Under the pieces are notes generated by a model, which saw only the letters and a program-made list of their open reading frames with translations, did no database searches and had not been told where the DNA came from. Made by a program: the position numbers and the translations under genes. Shown here piece by piece: positions 40,903-50,567 of a DNA stretch of 64,000 bases. Each line of letters opens with the position of its first letter. Position 1 is the stretch's first letter. This DNA is from Paenibacillus sp. URB8-2 (GTDB lineage Bacteria > Bacillota > Bacilli > Paenibacillales > Paenibacillaceae). The stretch lies in NCBI RefSeq assembly GCF_013393385.1, contig NZ_AP023239.1:1550001-1614000 (forward strand), written 5' to 3'.

Positions 40903-43149
40903 ATGAAGAATGAACTTGTTCAAACGGACATCACGGTGATTGGGGGCGGATTGTCGGGAGTATGCGCGGCGGTGGCAGCGGCCCGGCTTGGACAAACGGT
41001 CGCGCTTGTGCAAAATCGCCCCGTACTTGGCGGGAATTCGAGCAGCGAGGTCAGAGTCTGGGTATGCGGCGCTACGGCTCACGGAATCAATCGGTATGCC
41101 AGGGAAACGGGGATCATGGGTGAAATGTTCGTCGAGAATCAGTACCGCAACCCGGAAGGGAATCCATATTTTTGGGATCTGATTGTGCTGGAAACCGTAA
41201 TCGCGGAGAAAAATATCAAGCTGTTCCTGAACACAGACGTTCACGAGGTGGAAGCGGACGGTGACGAGTCCAGTCGAAAGATCCGGTCCGTAACCGGATG
41301 GATGATGGGTTCGGAAAGACGCATCCGATTTGAGAGCCGGATGTATCTGGATTGTACCGGAGACGGGCTTATCGGATTTCTAGCCGGCGCCAAGTACCGC
41401 GTCGGACGGGAAGCCCGGCACGAGTACAACGAAGAGTGGGCCCCGGAGATAGCCGATGATATCACCCTTGGCAGTACGCTGCTGTTCTACACCAAGGATG
41501 CAGGTCATCCTGTCAAATACGTTCCGCCAAGCTTCGCCAAGGATATCAGCCAAACCTCTATTCCATTGAAACGTGTAATCCGCAGCGGCGACTCCGGATG
41601 CCATTACTGGTGGATCGAATGGGGCGGGGAGCTGGATACCGTTCACGAGAATGAGCGGATCCGGAATGAGCTGTGGTCCGTGATTTATGGGATCTGGGAT
41701 TATATCAAGAACTCCGGTCTTTTTGACTCCGCGAATATGTCGCTCGAATGGGTCGGAGCCATACCGGGAAAAAGAGAGTACAGAAGATTTGTCGGAGACT
41801 ACGTGCTGACCCAAAACGATATTCTGGCCCAGACCCCTTTTGAGGACCGGATCGCTTTCGGTGGCTGGTCTATCGATCTCCATCCGCCGCAGGGCATGTA
41901 CGCGGATGAAAGCGGTTCAAAGCATAAACACGCAGATGGTATTTATCATATTCCTTTTCGTTCTTTATTTTCCGTAAATGTTGACAACCTAATGTTTGCC
42001 GGACGGAATATCAGCGCGACTCATGTTGCTTTCGGTACAACAAGGGTGATGGCGACATGCGCTGTCATAGGCGAAGCCGCAGGTACCGGAGCGGGCCTTT
42101 GTGTTCAAAAAGGAATCAGTCCAAGGGAACTGAGCCGCCAATTTACTGATGAACTGCAGCAGGTGATGCTGCGTCAGGATGCCTCGATCATCGGTTTAGC
42201 CAGCCATGATCCCAATGATTTGGCCAGAAAAGCGGAAGTGACTGCGTCAAGCACACTTGAACAGCTGAAGGTTGAGCGGGCAAATGAGACTATAGAGCTG
42301 ACTGCCGATATCGCCTTTACCCTGCCTGTGGATCCCGTGCTAAGTCATATTGAACTTCTGCTCGGTGCAACAGCCCCAACGACCTTGGAAATTGAATTAT
42401 GGGATACGGGGAGACCTGAGAATTATGTCCCTGCCGGCAAACGGTCGACAGCCAAGGTGCACGTCCAAGCGGGCGAAAAGCAGTGGATCCGGGCCGCGCT
42501 GCCCTGGACCCCAGAAGTTCCGCAAAACGCCTTTATCATCATCAAAGCTAACCGGAACCTTCAGATCTATGCATCCCTAGTGCCACAGACGGGTGTGCTG
42601 TCCTTTACGGCCACGGCGGAACAGGCGGTGTCCAAGGATCTGGAGGATCACGATCATCATCAGCCGGTGATCGCATGGTCCATGAAAAGGCTGGTTCGAA
42701 AGCCGATATGCTTTAGAGCGTTTCCGGAAACAATGGCCTTTCAAGCGCAAAAGGCGGTTGACGGATTTTCACGTCCCTTTGGAGGTCCTCATACATGGCT
42801 GTCCAAGCCGATGAAGGATGGTCAGCAGGAGTGGTTACAGCTGGATTGGGAAGCGCCGGTGGATGTCCGCGAGATTCAAATTACGTTTAATGATGATGTT
42901 AACGAGGATTTAATCAATCTGCACCATCACAAGACACCGTTTGAGATCATTCCCGAATTAGTGAAGAACTACCGCGTTGAAGCCCTTATTGAGGGCGTTT
43001 GGAAGCCGCTGGTTTCGGAAACGGATAACCGGAAGAGAACAAGGAACCATCGTTTCGATCCCCAGATCCGAACCGGACATTTGCGGGTTGTGGTGGAATC
43101 AACCAACGGCGGAGCCTGCGCGGAAATCGTCGGGATCCGGGTTTATTAG
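40903..43149 (+). CDS. FAD-dependent oxidoreductase with C-terminal carbohydrate-binding-like domain
   Basis: A 748-residue protein. The Rossmann FAD motif VIGGGLSGVCAAVAAARLG lies at residues 13-31, then ALVQNRPVLGGNSSSEV, and the family (PF12831, FAD_oxidored) continues to about residue 440 with MFAGRNISATHVAFGTTRVM. The second half is beta-rich; its end (about 600-748, LDWEAPVDVREIQITFNDD) looks like a discoidin/F5-8C-type sugar-binding fold. No signal peptide is seen. ATG 40903 is used; a GTG at 40894 is too near the AAAGGG site. In this sugar operon it probably oxidises or isomerises an imported sugar. The reaction is unknown. Confidence 0.8.
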   Translation: MKNELVQTDITVIGGGLSGVCAAVAAARLGQTVALVQNRPVLGGNSSSEVRVWVCGATAHGINRYARETGIMGEMFVENQYRNPEGNPYFWDLIVLETVIAEKNIKLFLNTDVHEVEADGDESSRKIRSVTGWMMGSERRIRFESRMYLDCTGDGLIGFLAGAKYRVGREARHEYNEEWAPEIADDITLGSTLLFYTKDAGHPVKYVPPSFAKDISQTSIPLKRVIRSGDSGCHYWWIEWGGELDTVHENERIRNELWSVIYGIWDYIKNSGLFDSANMSLEWVGAIPGKREYRRFVGDYVLTQNDILAQTPFEDRIAFGGWSIDLHPPQGMYADESGSKHKHADGIYHIPFRSLFSVNVDNLMFAGRNISATHVAFGTTRVMATCAVIGEAAGTGAGLCVQKGISPRELSRQFTDELQQVMLRQDASIIGLASHDPNDLARKAEVTASSTLEQLKVERANETIELTADIAFTLPVDPVLSHIELLLGATAPTTLEIELWDTGRPENYVPAGKRSTAKVHVQAGEKQWIRAALPWTPEVPQNAFIIIKANRNLQIYASLVPQTGVLSFTATAEQAVSKDLEDHDHHQPVIAWSMKRLVRKPICFRAFPETMAFQAQKAVDGFSRPFGGPHTWLSKPMKDGQQEWLQLDWEAPVDVREIQITFNDDVNEDLINLHHHKTPFEIIPELVKNYRVEALIEGVWKPLVSETDNRKRTRNHRFDPQIRTGHLRVVVESTNGGACAEIVGIRVY

Positions 43150-43193
43150 CGCCAAGGCGGTTTATTATGCTTAATCGGAATGGGGGCATTTGA

Positions 43194-46100
43194 ATGAGGA
43201 AACGGAGCCAAAGAAAAATCAGTTTTTTTCTTCTGGTTTGCATGGCTGCTTTTGTATTTGGCGTCATTGGGCCGGGACAAGTTAAGGTTTCCGCCGAAAC
43301 GTTGTTCAATGACGATTACGAAGACCAAAACGCTGACGGATGGGTAACTCCAAGCGGGAACTGGTCTGTAGCTGCGGACGATTCATATGTATTCAAACAA
43401 GGCCGCTCCGATGCAGCTGCGGAATCGATCGCCTACACAGGCGACGGCAGCTGGACGGATTATTCGGTGACAGCCCGTATCAAAATTAATGATTCGAGTC
43501 TGGGAGCCGCATCGGGTATCATCGCCCGCTATAAGGATCAGTCCAATTATTACCTGCTAAGGCTGCATGCAACCCAGGGGCTGCAGTTGTACAAAAAAAG
43601 CGCGGGAACCTTCACTTTGCTTGATACCTACAGCGTATCCGTAACGACCAATACCTGGTATACGCTGAAGCTCTCCGTAAACGGTTCCAGTCTGCAAGGC
43701 TATCTGGACGATCTGGAGATTGGCAAAATCATCAAGACCGATACCTCCGTCACGAAAGGCGCTGTTGGATTAAGAACATATGGTCAGAGCGCCAATTATG
43801 ATAATGTGACCGTGGAAAGCTCCACTTCCGTACCGGTGCAGGATGTCGTTATAACATACGGCGACAGCGGCTATAGCGAAACCGGAACATGGCTAACCAG
43901 TTCCCTCACCGGCTACAACGGAACAGCATCCCGCTATTCCATAACGGCAGGCAGTACGGCAAAGTGGAGCCAGTATGCGCCCGCAACCGGCAACTATAAA
44001 ATCTATGTATGGTACCCGAGCAGCAATAATACCAATAGTGCGGAATATACAATCCGTTCCCTGAATGGCACTTGGGTAAAAATGATTGATCAAACTCAAA
44101 ATGTAAACGCCTGGAACCTTATTGCGACTGTAAGCGGGACTTCCGGAACCGCTTTGGATGTAACCTTAAAGGTGAAATCCGGAAATACACGGGCTAACGC
44201 AGTGAAAATAGAATATACAACGAATGCGGTTGATCCCGTATCGACTTCTCCGTCTACCGATTCAAATACGATCGGTATTTTTACCAACCAAAGCGGCTTT
44301 GACCTGGGGAAGCCGAAGCGGGCGACGATCACGAATGTTCCGGACGGTACTCCCTTTGACATCAAGAGAACGAGCGATAACAGCACGGTATTTTCCGGGA
44401 CCGTAACCGGTCAAATTGCTGATTTCTCCGCTTTTCATCCGGCCGACAGCGGCGAGTTTTATATTGAGTGCAGCGGAAAGAGATCCTATTCATTTTCGAT
44501 AGGAAAGTATTGGATGCAGAAGGTGTCGATAGGTCCGGCGCTTCGTTTCATGGATCTTTCGAGACAGGACACCTTTAATGTCGGAGGGAATACAGGCTAT
44601 GCGTGGCGCGACGGCCACCAATTTTCCTTCGAGCTGAATTCCCTGGTTTGGCAGTATATGGCGAACCCCAGCGCTTACGACAGGCTGCCGTACGGGATAT
44701 CTAACTTATCCACAACCCAGTACCCGGAGCTCCGTGCGCAAACTGAGCCGGATATAATCTGGCTTATGAAATTCGCAGCCACTCGTTATTATGATTTGAA
44801 GACGAATGGCGGAAAAGACCTGCATGCCCTGATCAAAGGGCAGCTCGCTTACTTCTTGTATCTCTACCCGGAAATTAGTGCATATGTAAGCCCTGAGTTT
44901 TATACCCAAATCCGGGATTTTACGATTCAGCAGTGGTCCGATCCGAATTCCAGTCTCCAGTGGTATGATATTGGAGGCTCCGCCGATAATAATTTATTTG
45001 ATACTCAATCCGTGATTGGCACCATAAAAGGTCAGCAGCCCCCGGGATATGCGATTATACCGAATCTATTGATGTATGAAGTAGCGAAGAGGGACGGTCT
45101 CCCGAACGCCCAGGATTTTTTCAATGCGGCATATAACAATTGCAAATGGCTGATCGATAATGTGGACCTTAACGATCCGGCCAATACTAAAGGCCAAAGA
45201 ATGAGCGAACGGATTACAATGGAAGCGTTGGCTTACTTTCAGGAGGTGTATCCTTCGCTTGCTCCTCCCGGACTGTCTGATAAAATCGGCGTATGGGCTG
45301 ATCTCATGATCAAACGCTCGTATAATATGTGGGATTTGAGAAAATATGCGGATTTGCATGACGGCACCGGAACGCTAGACCAATGGACCGGAGGGCTGAA
45401 CACATATAATGAACCGGGAAGCCCGGCTGGATTTATGGCTTCAGCATATGCGGCAAACAGGGTGATTCAAGATCCGCTCAAGAGCAGCAGACTTCAAGAA
45501 ATTGGGATCGCGCAAATCGATGATGTATTTGGAAGGAACCCGTTCGGCCGGCACTTCAGCTATGACGGGCCGGGAGAGATCCAGGGAGTCGACAAGGGCT
45601 GGTTTACTTTCTACAAGGGGGGCTTTGGCGATCTCATGAATGTGCCTGGAGTGCTTGACGGGGCCCCGAAAGAGTCGGCGTATCCGTTTTCTCCAGGTGC
45701 AGATCCCGGTTATACCGAGGGCTGGGTTGCTTTCAATACCGCGTGGAACGAATCACTTGCTTATTCAGCGGCCGATGAACTGGAGATCAAGGCTTTCGAT
45801 TCCATGTTCACGAACGAGATCAGCTCAGCCGTGGAAGGAAGCACGATAGGAATCCGGCTAAGAGCACCGCTTAATTTTGACGAGAATAGAGCAGAGCAGG
45901 GCGAGGTTGTCGTCACTACGGATCATGGGGAAGAAGGCAAAGTAACGGTAACGGAAGCAAGCTATGATGATTATTATTTTAACTCTGCATTTACAGTGCC
46001 TGCCGGCGTGAAGTATATCGATATTTCTTACGGTATCGGGCTGTTCAAGAAAAGTGCCAGAATTTATGTTCAAGATCAAATGCCGCCGGCAGACCCTACT

Positions 46101-46955
46101 TTTGAAGCAGATCGAACGGCACCGACTTCTTCAAATGTCGCCGTCACGATCAGCTTCCCGCAGGACGCAGCAGTGAAAGAGTATAAAGTTGGAGCTGCCG
46201 GCCGGTGGACAGCATATAACTCTCCTGTTATTTTTACGGATAATGACATATTGTATGCCAGAGCAGCGGATTCGGCGGGCAATGTTTCCCGGGTAACCAG
46301 CTATGAAGTAAATAATATCGATAAGGATGCGCCCGTGAGTGCCGCTTCATTAAGTCCAGATGAGCCTAACGGCAGAAACGGCTGGTACACATCGGATGTT
46401 ACGGTAACTTTGTCTGCATATGACCATTCAGGTATCTTGAATACGGAATACAGAGTAAATAGCGGGAATTGGGTTACCTATACCGGTATCATTCCTGCCT
46501 TAGATGAAGGGGTTTATAAAGTAGACTACCGGAGCACGGATCAGGCCGGCAATGTGGAAGAAGTCAAAACCATCAAGTTTAAAATTGACAAAACAGCGCC
46601 GCTCCTGTCCATTCAATTAGATAAAACGTCTCTATGGCCCGTTAATCATAAAATGATTGCCGTACATGCGCTGATTGATACCCGTGATGATACATCAGGG
46701 GTAGTATCTATTGTACTAACATCGGTTACAAGCAGTGAACCGAATGGTAGCAACGACATGGAAGCCGGTATCGGTACATCGGATACTTCTTTTCTATTGC
46801 GTGCAGAAAGATTGGGCAATGAAACAGGACGTATCTATACCATCACCTACACGGTAACCGACCAAGCGGGCAATCAAACGGCGAAAGCTGCTACCGTCAC
46901 AGTACCCCATGATCAGTCGGATGACTCTATTGACCGTATTGAGGACACTCTTTAA
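43194..46955 (+). CDS. Large secreted multidomain GH9-like protein
   Basis: A 1253-residue exported protein with a signal peptide (about residues 1-34, FLLVCMAAFVFGVIG). Domains in order: a concanavalin-like sugar-binding domain (about 38-205), a golvesin/XLY-type binding domain (215-345, YGDSGYSETGTW), an Ig-like CelD_N domain (360-440, IGIFTNQSGFDLG), a GH9-like helical barrel (445-860; FGRNPFGRHF and WVAFNTAWNESLAYSA correspond to GH9 C-terminal motifs), then Ig-like and OmpL47-type domains to the end. The usual GH9 catalytic Asp pair in YDAGDY reads YAWRDGH here, so the activity may differ. It lacks an LPXTG or SLH anchor. It probably releases the sugar taken up by the linked transporter. 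Confidence 0.75.
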   Translation: MRKRSQRKISFFLLVCMAAFVFGVIGPGQVKVSAETLFNDDYEDQNADGWVTPSGNWSVAADDSYVFKQGRSDAAAESIAYTGDGSWTDYSVTARIKINDSSLGAASGIIARYKDQSNYYLLRLHATQGLQLYKKSAGTFTLLDTYSVSVTTNTWYTLKLSVNGSSLQGYLDDLEIGKIIKTDTSVTKGAVGLRTYGQSANYDNVTVESSTSVPVQDVVITYGDSGYSETGTWLTSSLTGYNGTASRYSITAGSTAKWSQYAPATGNYKIYVWYPSSNNTNSAEYTIRSLNGTWVKMIDQTQNVNAWNLIATVSGTSGTALDVTLKVKSGNTRANAVKIEYTTNAVDPVSTSPSTDSNTIGIFTNQSGFDLGKPKRATITNVPDGTPFDIKRTSDNSTVFSGTVTGQIADFSAFHPADSGEFYIECSGKRSYSFSIGKYWMQKVSIGPALRFMDLSRQDTFNVGGNTGYAWRDGHQFSFELNSLVWQYMANPSAYDRLPYGISNLSTTQYPELRAQTEPDIIWLMKFAATRYYDLKTNGGKDLHALIKGQLAYFLYLYPEISAYVSPEFYTQIRDFTIQQWSDPNSSLQWYDIGGSADNNLFDTQSVIGTIKGQQPPGYAIIPNLLMYEVAKRDGLPNAQDFFNAAYNNCKWLIDNVDLNDPANTKGQRMSERITMEALAYFQEVYPSLAPPGLSDKIGVWADLMIKRSYNMWDLRKYADLHDGTGTLDQWTGGLNTYNEPGSPAGFMASAYAANRVIQDPLKSSRLQEIGIAQIDDVFGRNPFGRHFSYDGPGEIQGVDKGWFTFYKGGFGDLMNVPGVLDGAPKESAYPFSPGADPGYTEGWVAFNTAWNESLAYSAADELEIKAFDSMFTNEISSAVEGSTIGIRLRAPLNFDENRAEQGEVVVTTDHGEEGKVTVTEASYDDYYFNSAFTVPAGVKYIDISYGIGLFKKSARIYVQDQMPPADPTFEADRTAPTSSNVAVTISFPQDAAVKEYKVGAAGRWTAYNSPVIFTDNDILYARAADSAGNVSRVTSYEVNNIDKDAPVSAASLSPDEPNGRNGWYTSDVTVTLSAYDHSGILNTEYRVNSGNWVTYTGIIPALDEGVYKVDYRSTDQAGNVEEVKTIKFKIDKTAPLLSIQLDKTSLWPVNHKMIAVHALIDTRDDTSGVVSIVLTSVTSSEPNGSNDMEAGIGTSDTSFLLRAERLGNETGRIYTITYTVTDQAGNQTAKAATVTVPHDQSDDSIDRIEDTL

Positions 46956-47005
46956 AAAGGGACTATGCTGCTATGAGAAGGGAAACCCAGGCTAGATCCT
47001 ATTGT

Positions 47006-47119
47006 CTAATGACCGACATTTTGCGGTTGTCGTACAACGATTTGCTGCGCTTCATTCCAGGAAATCTTCACTTGAGGCGATTCATAATAAACCATATCTC
47101 TTACGCTCCATTTGATCAT
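47006..47119 (-). pseudogene. Possible gene relic, minus strand
   Basis: Between the large glycosidase and tetR the minus strand reads MIKWSVRDMVYYESPQVK and on to a stop at 47006-47008; the open frame reaches upstream to about 47200 without a start or ribosome site. Composition looks protein-like, so it may be the tail of a lost gene. I do not recognise it. Confidence 0.3.
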
Positions 47120-47212
47120 TTTTAAAGTTGCAAACGTCAGCAGTACGGGCGTCCAAGGATCGCTCTGCCATCGAGCTGCGCCGGATGGCTGTTGTCCCCG
47201 GACTCCCGTATC

Positions 47213-47340
47213 TGACGGGACTTATGGCAATTTTATCAGGTTAAGCGCAGGGAGAGGGCCTCCCGGGAATTGATGCAATTTGCCGTCTTCGGCAAAACCG
47301 CCTAGATCAACGCGGCGCTGGAACAGTTAACAAGTGAGTA
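47213..47340 (+). pseudogene. Possible gene relic, plus strand
   Basis: The plus strand reads RDLWQFYQVKRRERASRELM and FAVFGKTA, then an in-frame TAG, then INAALEQLTSE and a TAA. This looks like the decayed C-terminus of a helical protein, with one internal stop. There is no start or ribosome site. Unrecognised family. Confidence 0.3.
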
Positions 47341-47468
47341 AACCTGCTGTCCGGTTTCGTTGTACATCTGCGGGAAATGCCGCCGAGGTGCCGGGTTATG
47401 CTTAATGGAAATAATATGATATGTTAGTGACATCAAAGACAAGATATCTATGGAAAGGCTTAAACACC

Positions 47469-48062
47469 ATGCCTGAGAATAAACATGATGCAATGGCGGC
47501 CCGCACCAAAGAGCTAATCAAGGAAACCTTCGTCCGTTTAGTTGAGAAAGAGGGCTTCGGCGGGGTGTCTGTCCGGAATTTAACTGCAAGTGCAGGGATA
47601 AATCGAGGAACATTTTATCTCCACTACAAAGATAAATATGATTTAATGGAACAAATTCAAACGGAGATTCTGGATGGCTTGCAGAAGGTCATGGTAGTGG
47701 ATATCTCTTCGGTTGAGCTTCAGCAAACCTATTTAGATGAACAGCCCTATGCTCCATTCGTTTACATATTCCAATATCTGCATGAGCATGGGGGCTTAAT
47801 CCGATTGCTGTTAGGTCCCAAAGGAGAATCCGGCTTCCCGGGCAAAATGAAAGAGGTGGTGAGCGAAAGCTTCTATAAGAAGCTGTTCAACCACCATACT
47901 TTTGAAAATAACCCTTCGATCCCGAAAGAATATTTGACCGCTTTCTCGGTATCCGTATTTCTTGGTGTCACGGAGGAGTGGTTAAACCAGGACCCGCCTT
48001 ATTCCCCGGAACAAATAGCCGTAATTTATATCAAATTACTCTTCTTTCAGCCTTTTAGATAA
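47469..48062 (+). CDS. TetR-family transcriptional regulator
   Basis: A 197-residue regulator. ATG 47469 starts MPENKHDAMAARTKELIKET; the frame extends upstream but without a ribosome site. The helix-turn-helix reads VSVRNLTASAGINRGTFYLHY (about residues 36-56). The C-terminal ligand domain is of the TetR_C_33/YxaF-like kind seen in Bacillales. It converges with the quinone oxidoreductase gene and may regulate it. A 50-base relic of a close relative lies at 34828-34877. Confidence 0.88.
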   Translation: MPENKHDAMAARTKELIKETFVRLVEKEGFGGVSVRNLTASAGINRGTFYLHYKDKYDLMEQIQTEILDGLQKVMVVDISSVELQQTYLDEQPYAPFVYIFQYLHEHGGLIRLLLGPKGESGFPGKMKEVVSESFYKKLFNHHTFENNPSIPKEYLTAFSVSVFLGVTEEWLNQDPPYSPEQIAVIYIKLLFFQPFR

Positions 48063-48066
48063 ATCA

Positions 48067-48133
48067 CCCCTTGCGGCAGAGCGGCGGTCAAGCTCAACTA
48101 ATCATGAGCCCGGCCGCCATCTGCCGCAAGGGG
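48067..48133. terminator. Long hairpin terminator between convergent tetR and oxidoreductase genes
   Basis: CCCCTTGCGGCAGA (48067-48080) is fully complementary to TCTGCCGCAAGGGG (48120-48133), with a second inner GCGGCGG/CCGGCCGC stem. This 67-base structure serves both converging genes. Confidence 0.8.
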
Positions 48134-48156
48134 AGGGATTGTCTTCTTTCACGCCA

Positions 48157-49122
48157 TTACTGCCGCCAATCCAAGTTAATCAATACTTTCCCCCGGATTT
48201 TTCCTGCCTGACTTTTGTTGTGAATCAGCGCCAGATCGTCAAGCTTTACTCTTTCGGTAATTACGGGCTTAATTCGCCCTTCGTCTACCAATGCGGCAAT
48301 TTGCGAAAGCTGTCCGGCATTGCGCCCCACATACATTCGGATCGTCTGGACACCCGAACGATTGGCGAGTTCAGCGTCCGCTGGACTTGTGGTCGATACA
48401 AAAATCCCCCCCTCTTTCAGCAAGGGCAGCCACTTATTCAATTCCGCCGGGCCTTCCGGAGCAAGATTGAGAATCAGGTCCAGCTTTTCGCTTACTTTTT
48501 CCTCCACAGCCTCATGCTTATAGTCAATAATCTGATCGATCCCAAGTCCTTGGAGAAGCGGGAAGCTCGCTTCCGAAGCTGTGCCAATTACATGTGCACC
48601 CTTCCACTTGGCCAGTTGAACGGCATAAGATCCGACTCCGCCTGCGGCTGCGGTAATCAGTACACGCTGGCCATCTTGAAGCTTGCCATGATCGAACAAT
48701 CCTTGCCAAGCCGTTAAAGCCCCTACAGGAATTGCGCCAGCATCCTGGAGATCAATACTCTTAGGAGCAAGAGCGGCATTTTCAGCTTTGGTCACGACAT
48801 ATTCGGCAGCGGCGCCGTCTTTGGTCATATCCAGAAAGACAAAGACGGGATCACCCGGTTTAAAGTTTGTTACGGCCCCGCCGATGCTTTCAATGACGCC
48901 GGATGCTTCGACATTCGGGATATACGGCATCTGATGAGGAAAAATGTTCTTCAGCGCTCCCATTCGAATCGCTGCATCCACAGGATTAAACGCAGTCGCA
49001 GCCACCTTGATTAATACTTCATCTTGGTCTATTTCAGGGATAGGAGTCACTTCATAACGAATAACCTCGGTGCCGCCATATTCATGAATTCTGACAGCTT
49101 TCATATCACCTTTTATTGTCAT
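48157..49122 (-). CDS. NADP-dependent zinc-free alcohol dehydrogenase / quinone oxidoreductase
   Basis: A 321-residue medium-chain reductase of the QOR type. The GroES-like domain (about residues 5-120; FNPVDAAIRMGAL, NVEASGVIESIGGAVTNF) is followed by the NADP-binding Rossmann fold with VLITAAAGGVGSYAVQLAKWKG. Structural zinc cysteines are absent. It reduces quinones or enones with NADPH in the cytoplasm. The start at 49122 has GAGAGGTG six bases before it; 49131 and 49104 are alternatives. It converges with tetR, a common pairing for detoxification genes. Confidence 0.88.
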   Translation of the reverse strand: MTIKGDMKAVRIHEYGGTEVIRYEVTPIPEIDQDEVLIKVAATAFNPVDAAIRMGALKNIFPHQMPYIPNVEASGVIESIGGAVTNFKPGDPVFVFLDMTKDGAAAEYVVTKAENAALAPKSIDLQDAGAIPVGALTAWQGLFDHGKLQDGQRVLITAAAGGVGSYAVQLAKWKGAHVIGTASEASFPLLQGLGIDQIIDYKHEAVEEKVSEKLDLILNLAPEGPAELNKWLPLLKEGGIFVSTTSPADAELANRSGVQTIRMYVGRNAGQLSQIAALVDEGRIKPVITERVKLDDLALIHNKSQAGKIRGKVLINLDWRQ

Positions 49123-49361
49123 TTTGAACACCTCTCAGTCTTTTTATTAATGAACAACGTGTTGATCATTTGTATGAATCTATCTTACTCTCTGATTATC
49201 TTCAAAACAATCAACAATACTCTTTGAAATGTTCAGTGCAAGCTCGTCGGTCCTTGATGCCGGGAATGCGGCCATTAAGGTGTATGCAGGAAAGGTCAAT
49301 GGAAAATAGACCGCTCGGACAAGCCATTTGTGGGGCCTTTCCTTCTTGATCTTTAGTGAGT

Positions 49362-49493
49362 ATGCTATATAATGTTGGCAGGATTGCATACGGGACTTAC
49401 ACTGTATATAAAACGGATAAAGGGCAGATTGTCAAAGAATATGCAAATGGTGAGATAGTACCAATAAACGATCAGGAATCTTTACATGAATGA
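49362..49493 (+). CDS. Small hypothetical protein, 43 residues
   Basis: ATG 49362 opens a short frame reading MLYNVGRIAYGTYTVYKTDK and ending NDQESLHE before TGA 49491-49493. Its composition, with alternating charged and aromatic residues, looks like a real small soluble protein or the end of one. The ribosome site is weak. The base composition is lower in G+C than its neighbours. No family recognised. Confidence 0.4.
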   Translation: MLYNVGRIAYGTYTVYKTDKGQIVKEYANGEIVPINDQESLHE

Positions 49494-49613
49494 GCATTCG
49501 AAATTTGATTGTTCTGACTTTTTTCAGCGGCCTCCGGATGCGGGAGGTCCTTTTTTCAAATTCATCAACATGATTGCAATGGACAATAGAGGAGTCGTTG
49601 GTAGGTGCAGAAA

Positions 49614-50354
49614 ATGAACGGAACACAAACGCTCAGTCGCGCGCTGGATATCCTGTTCGCCTTGGCGGAAGCAGGCGATACGCTTACGGTCAGCGAGATT
49701 GCCGAGAAGGTATCGATACCGGAGAGCACCACGTACCGGTTTCTCCAGACGCTGGAGCAGAACGGCATAGTAGAGAGAAGGGGGAGAAGCCGAATCGCCC
49801 TTGGTTTGCGGATTCTCGATTTGGCCCGGAGTCTCAACCTGCAGTTTCAACGGGACCTGCTGCCCCTGGCGCTGCCGATTATGGAGGAGCTGACGGAGAA
49901 GGTGCAGGAGACGTCAGTGCTGTTCGTGCGGACCGGCAATAATGCCGTGTGCATCCAGAATGTCAAAAGCAACAGCCTGATCCAGTTCTCCATCGAGAAT
50001 GGACGGATTTTACCGCTGCATTTGGGCGCTTCAGGCAAATGTATTCTTGCTTTTGAGAGCGGCAAGGTCATTGAGCGGATTTTTCAGACCATAGAAGACG
50101 CGGGGGACAGAGCGCGCCTGGAAGCGGAGCTTGACGCTGCACGGGCTCAGAATTATATTATCACAAAGGGCGAGGTGGACCCCGATGTGTTCGCCGTCGC
50201 CGTCCCGATTACGGACGGCCACGGACAGGCGGTAGCCAGTCTGTCCGTGGCCGGTCCAAGCTTCCGCTGCAACCCGGAGCGGGAGGGCTTTATCACTGAA
50301 GCGGTTAAACATGCTGCGGCCGAATTATCGCGGCGAATGGGGGCTGGACATTAA
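49614..50354 (+). CDS. IclR-family regulator of the ergothioneine-type catabolic cluster
   Basis: A 246-residue regulator with an N-terminal winged helix (about residues 5-65; LTVSEIAEKVSIPESTTYRFLQTLEQNGIV) and a C-terminal IclR effector domain (about 75-245; LHLGASGKCILAFE, then NYIITKGEVDPDVFAVAVPI). ATG 49614 is used, with GTG 49605 as alternative after GAGGAG. It precedes the quaternary-amine transporter and catabolic genes on the same strand, with a strong promoter between, so it is the likely local regulator. The effector may be a pathway acid such as a thiourocanate-like compound; this is inference. Confidence 0.85.
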   Translation: MNGTQTLSRALDILFALAEAGDTLTVSEIAEKVSIPESTTYRFLQTLEQNGIVERRGRSRIALGLRILDLARSLNLQFQRDLLPLALPIMEELTEKVQETSVLFVRTGNNAVCIQNVKSNSLIQFSIENGRILPLHLGASGKCILAFESGKVIERIFQTIEDAGDRARLEAELDAARAQNYIITKGEVDPDVFAVAVPITDGHGQAVASLSVAGPSFRCNPEREGFITEAVKHAAAELSRRMGAGH

Positions 50355-50390
50355 TTTTTGAAATTCCGATAAAAATACTAGAATTAATGG

Positions 50391-50420
50391 TTGACAAAAT
50401 AAGGGCGTCAATAATAATAT
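50391..50420 (+). promoter_or_regulatory. Promoter of the transporter and catabolic genes
   Basis: TTGACA (50391-50396) and TAATAT (50415-50420) with an 18-base spacer lie 37 bases after the iclR stop and about 270 bases before the permease gene. The leader between is AT-rich at first and holds one small reading frame. Confidence 0.65.
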
Positions 50421-50567
50421 TGAATTGTGGAGTTTGATTATCATATGTTAATAAATAATGCTTGATTTGAGGTGTATCACAAGCACTTAAGGTGTTTGTG
50501 ATTTATCTTCACCCTAATTCATATTAAATTGATTTGAATACTACATATTTGTGAGGTGTTGCACGGC

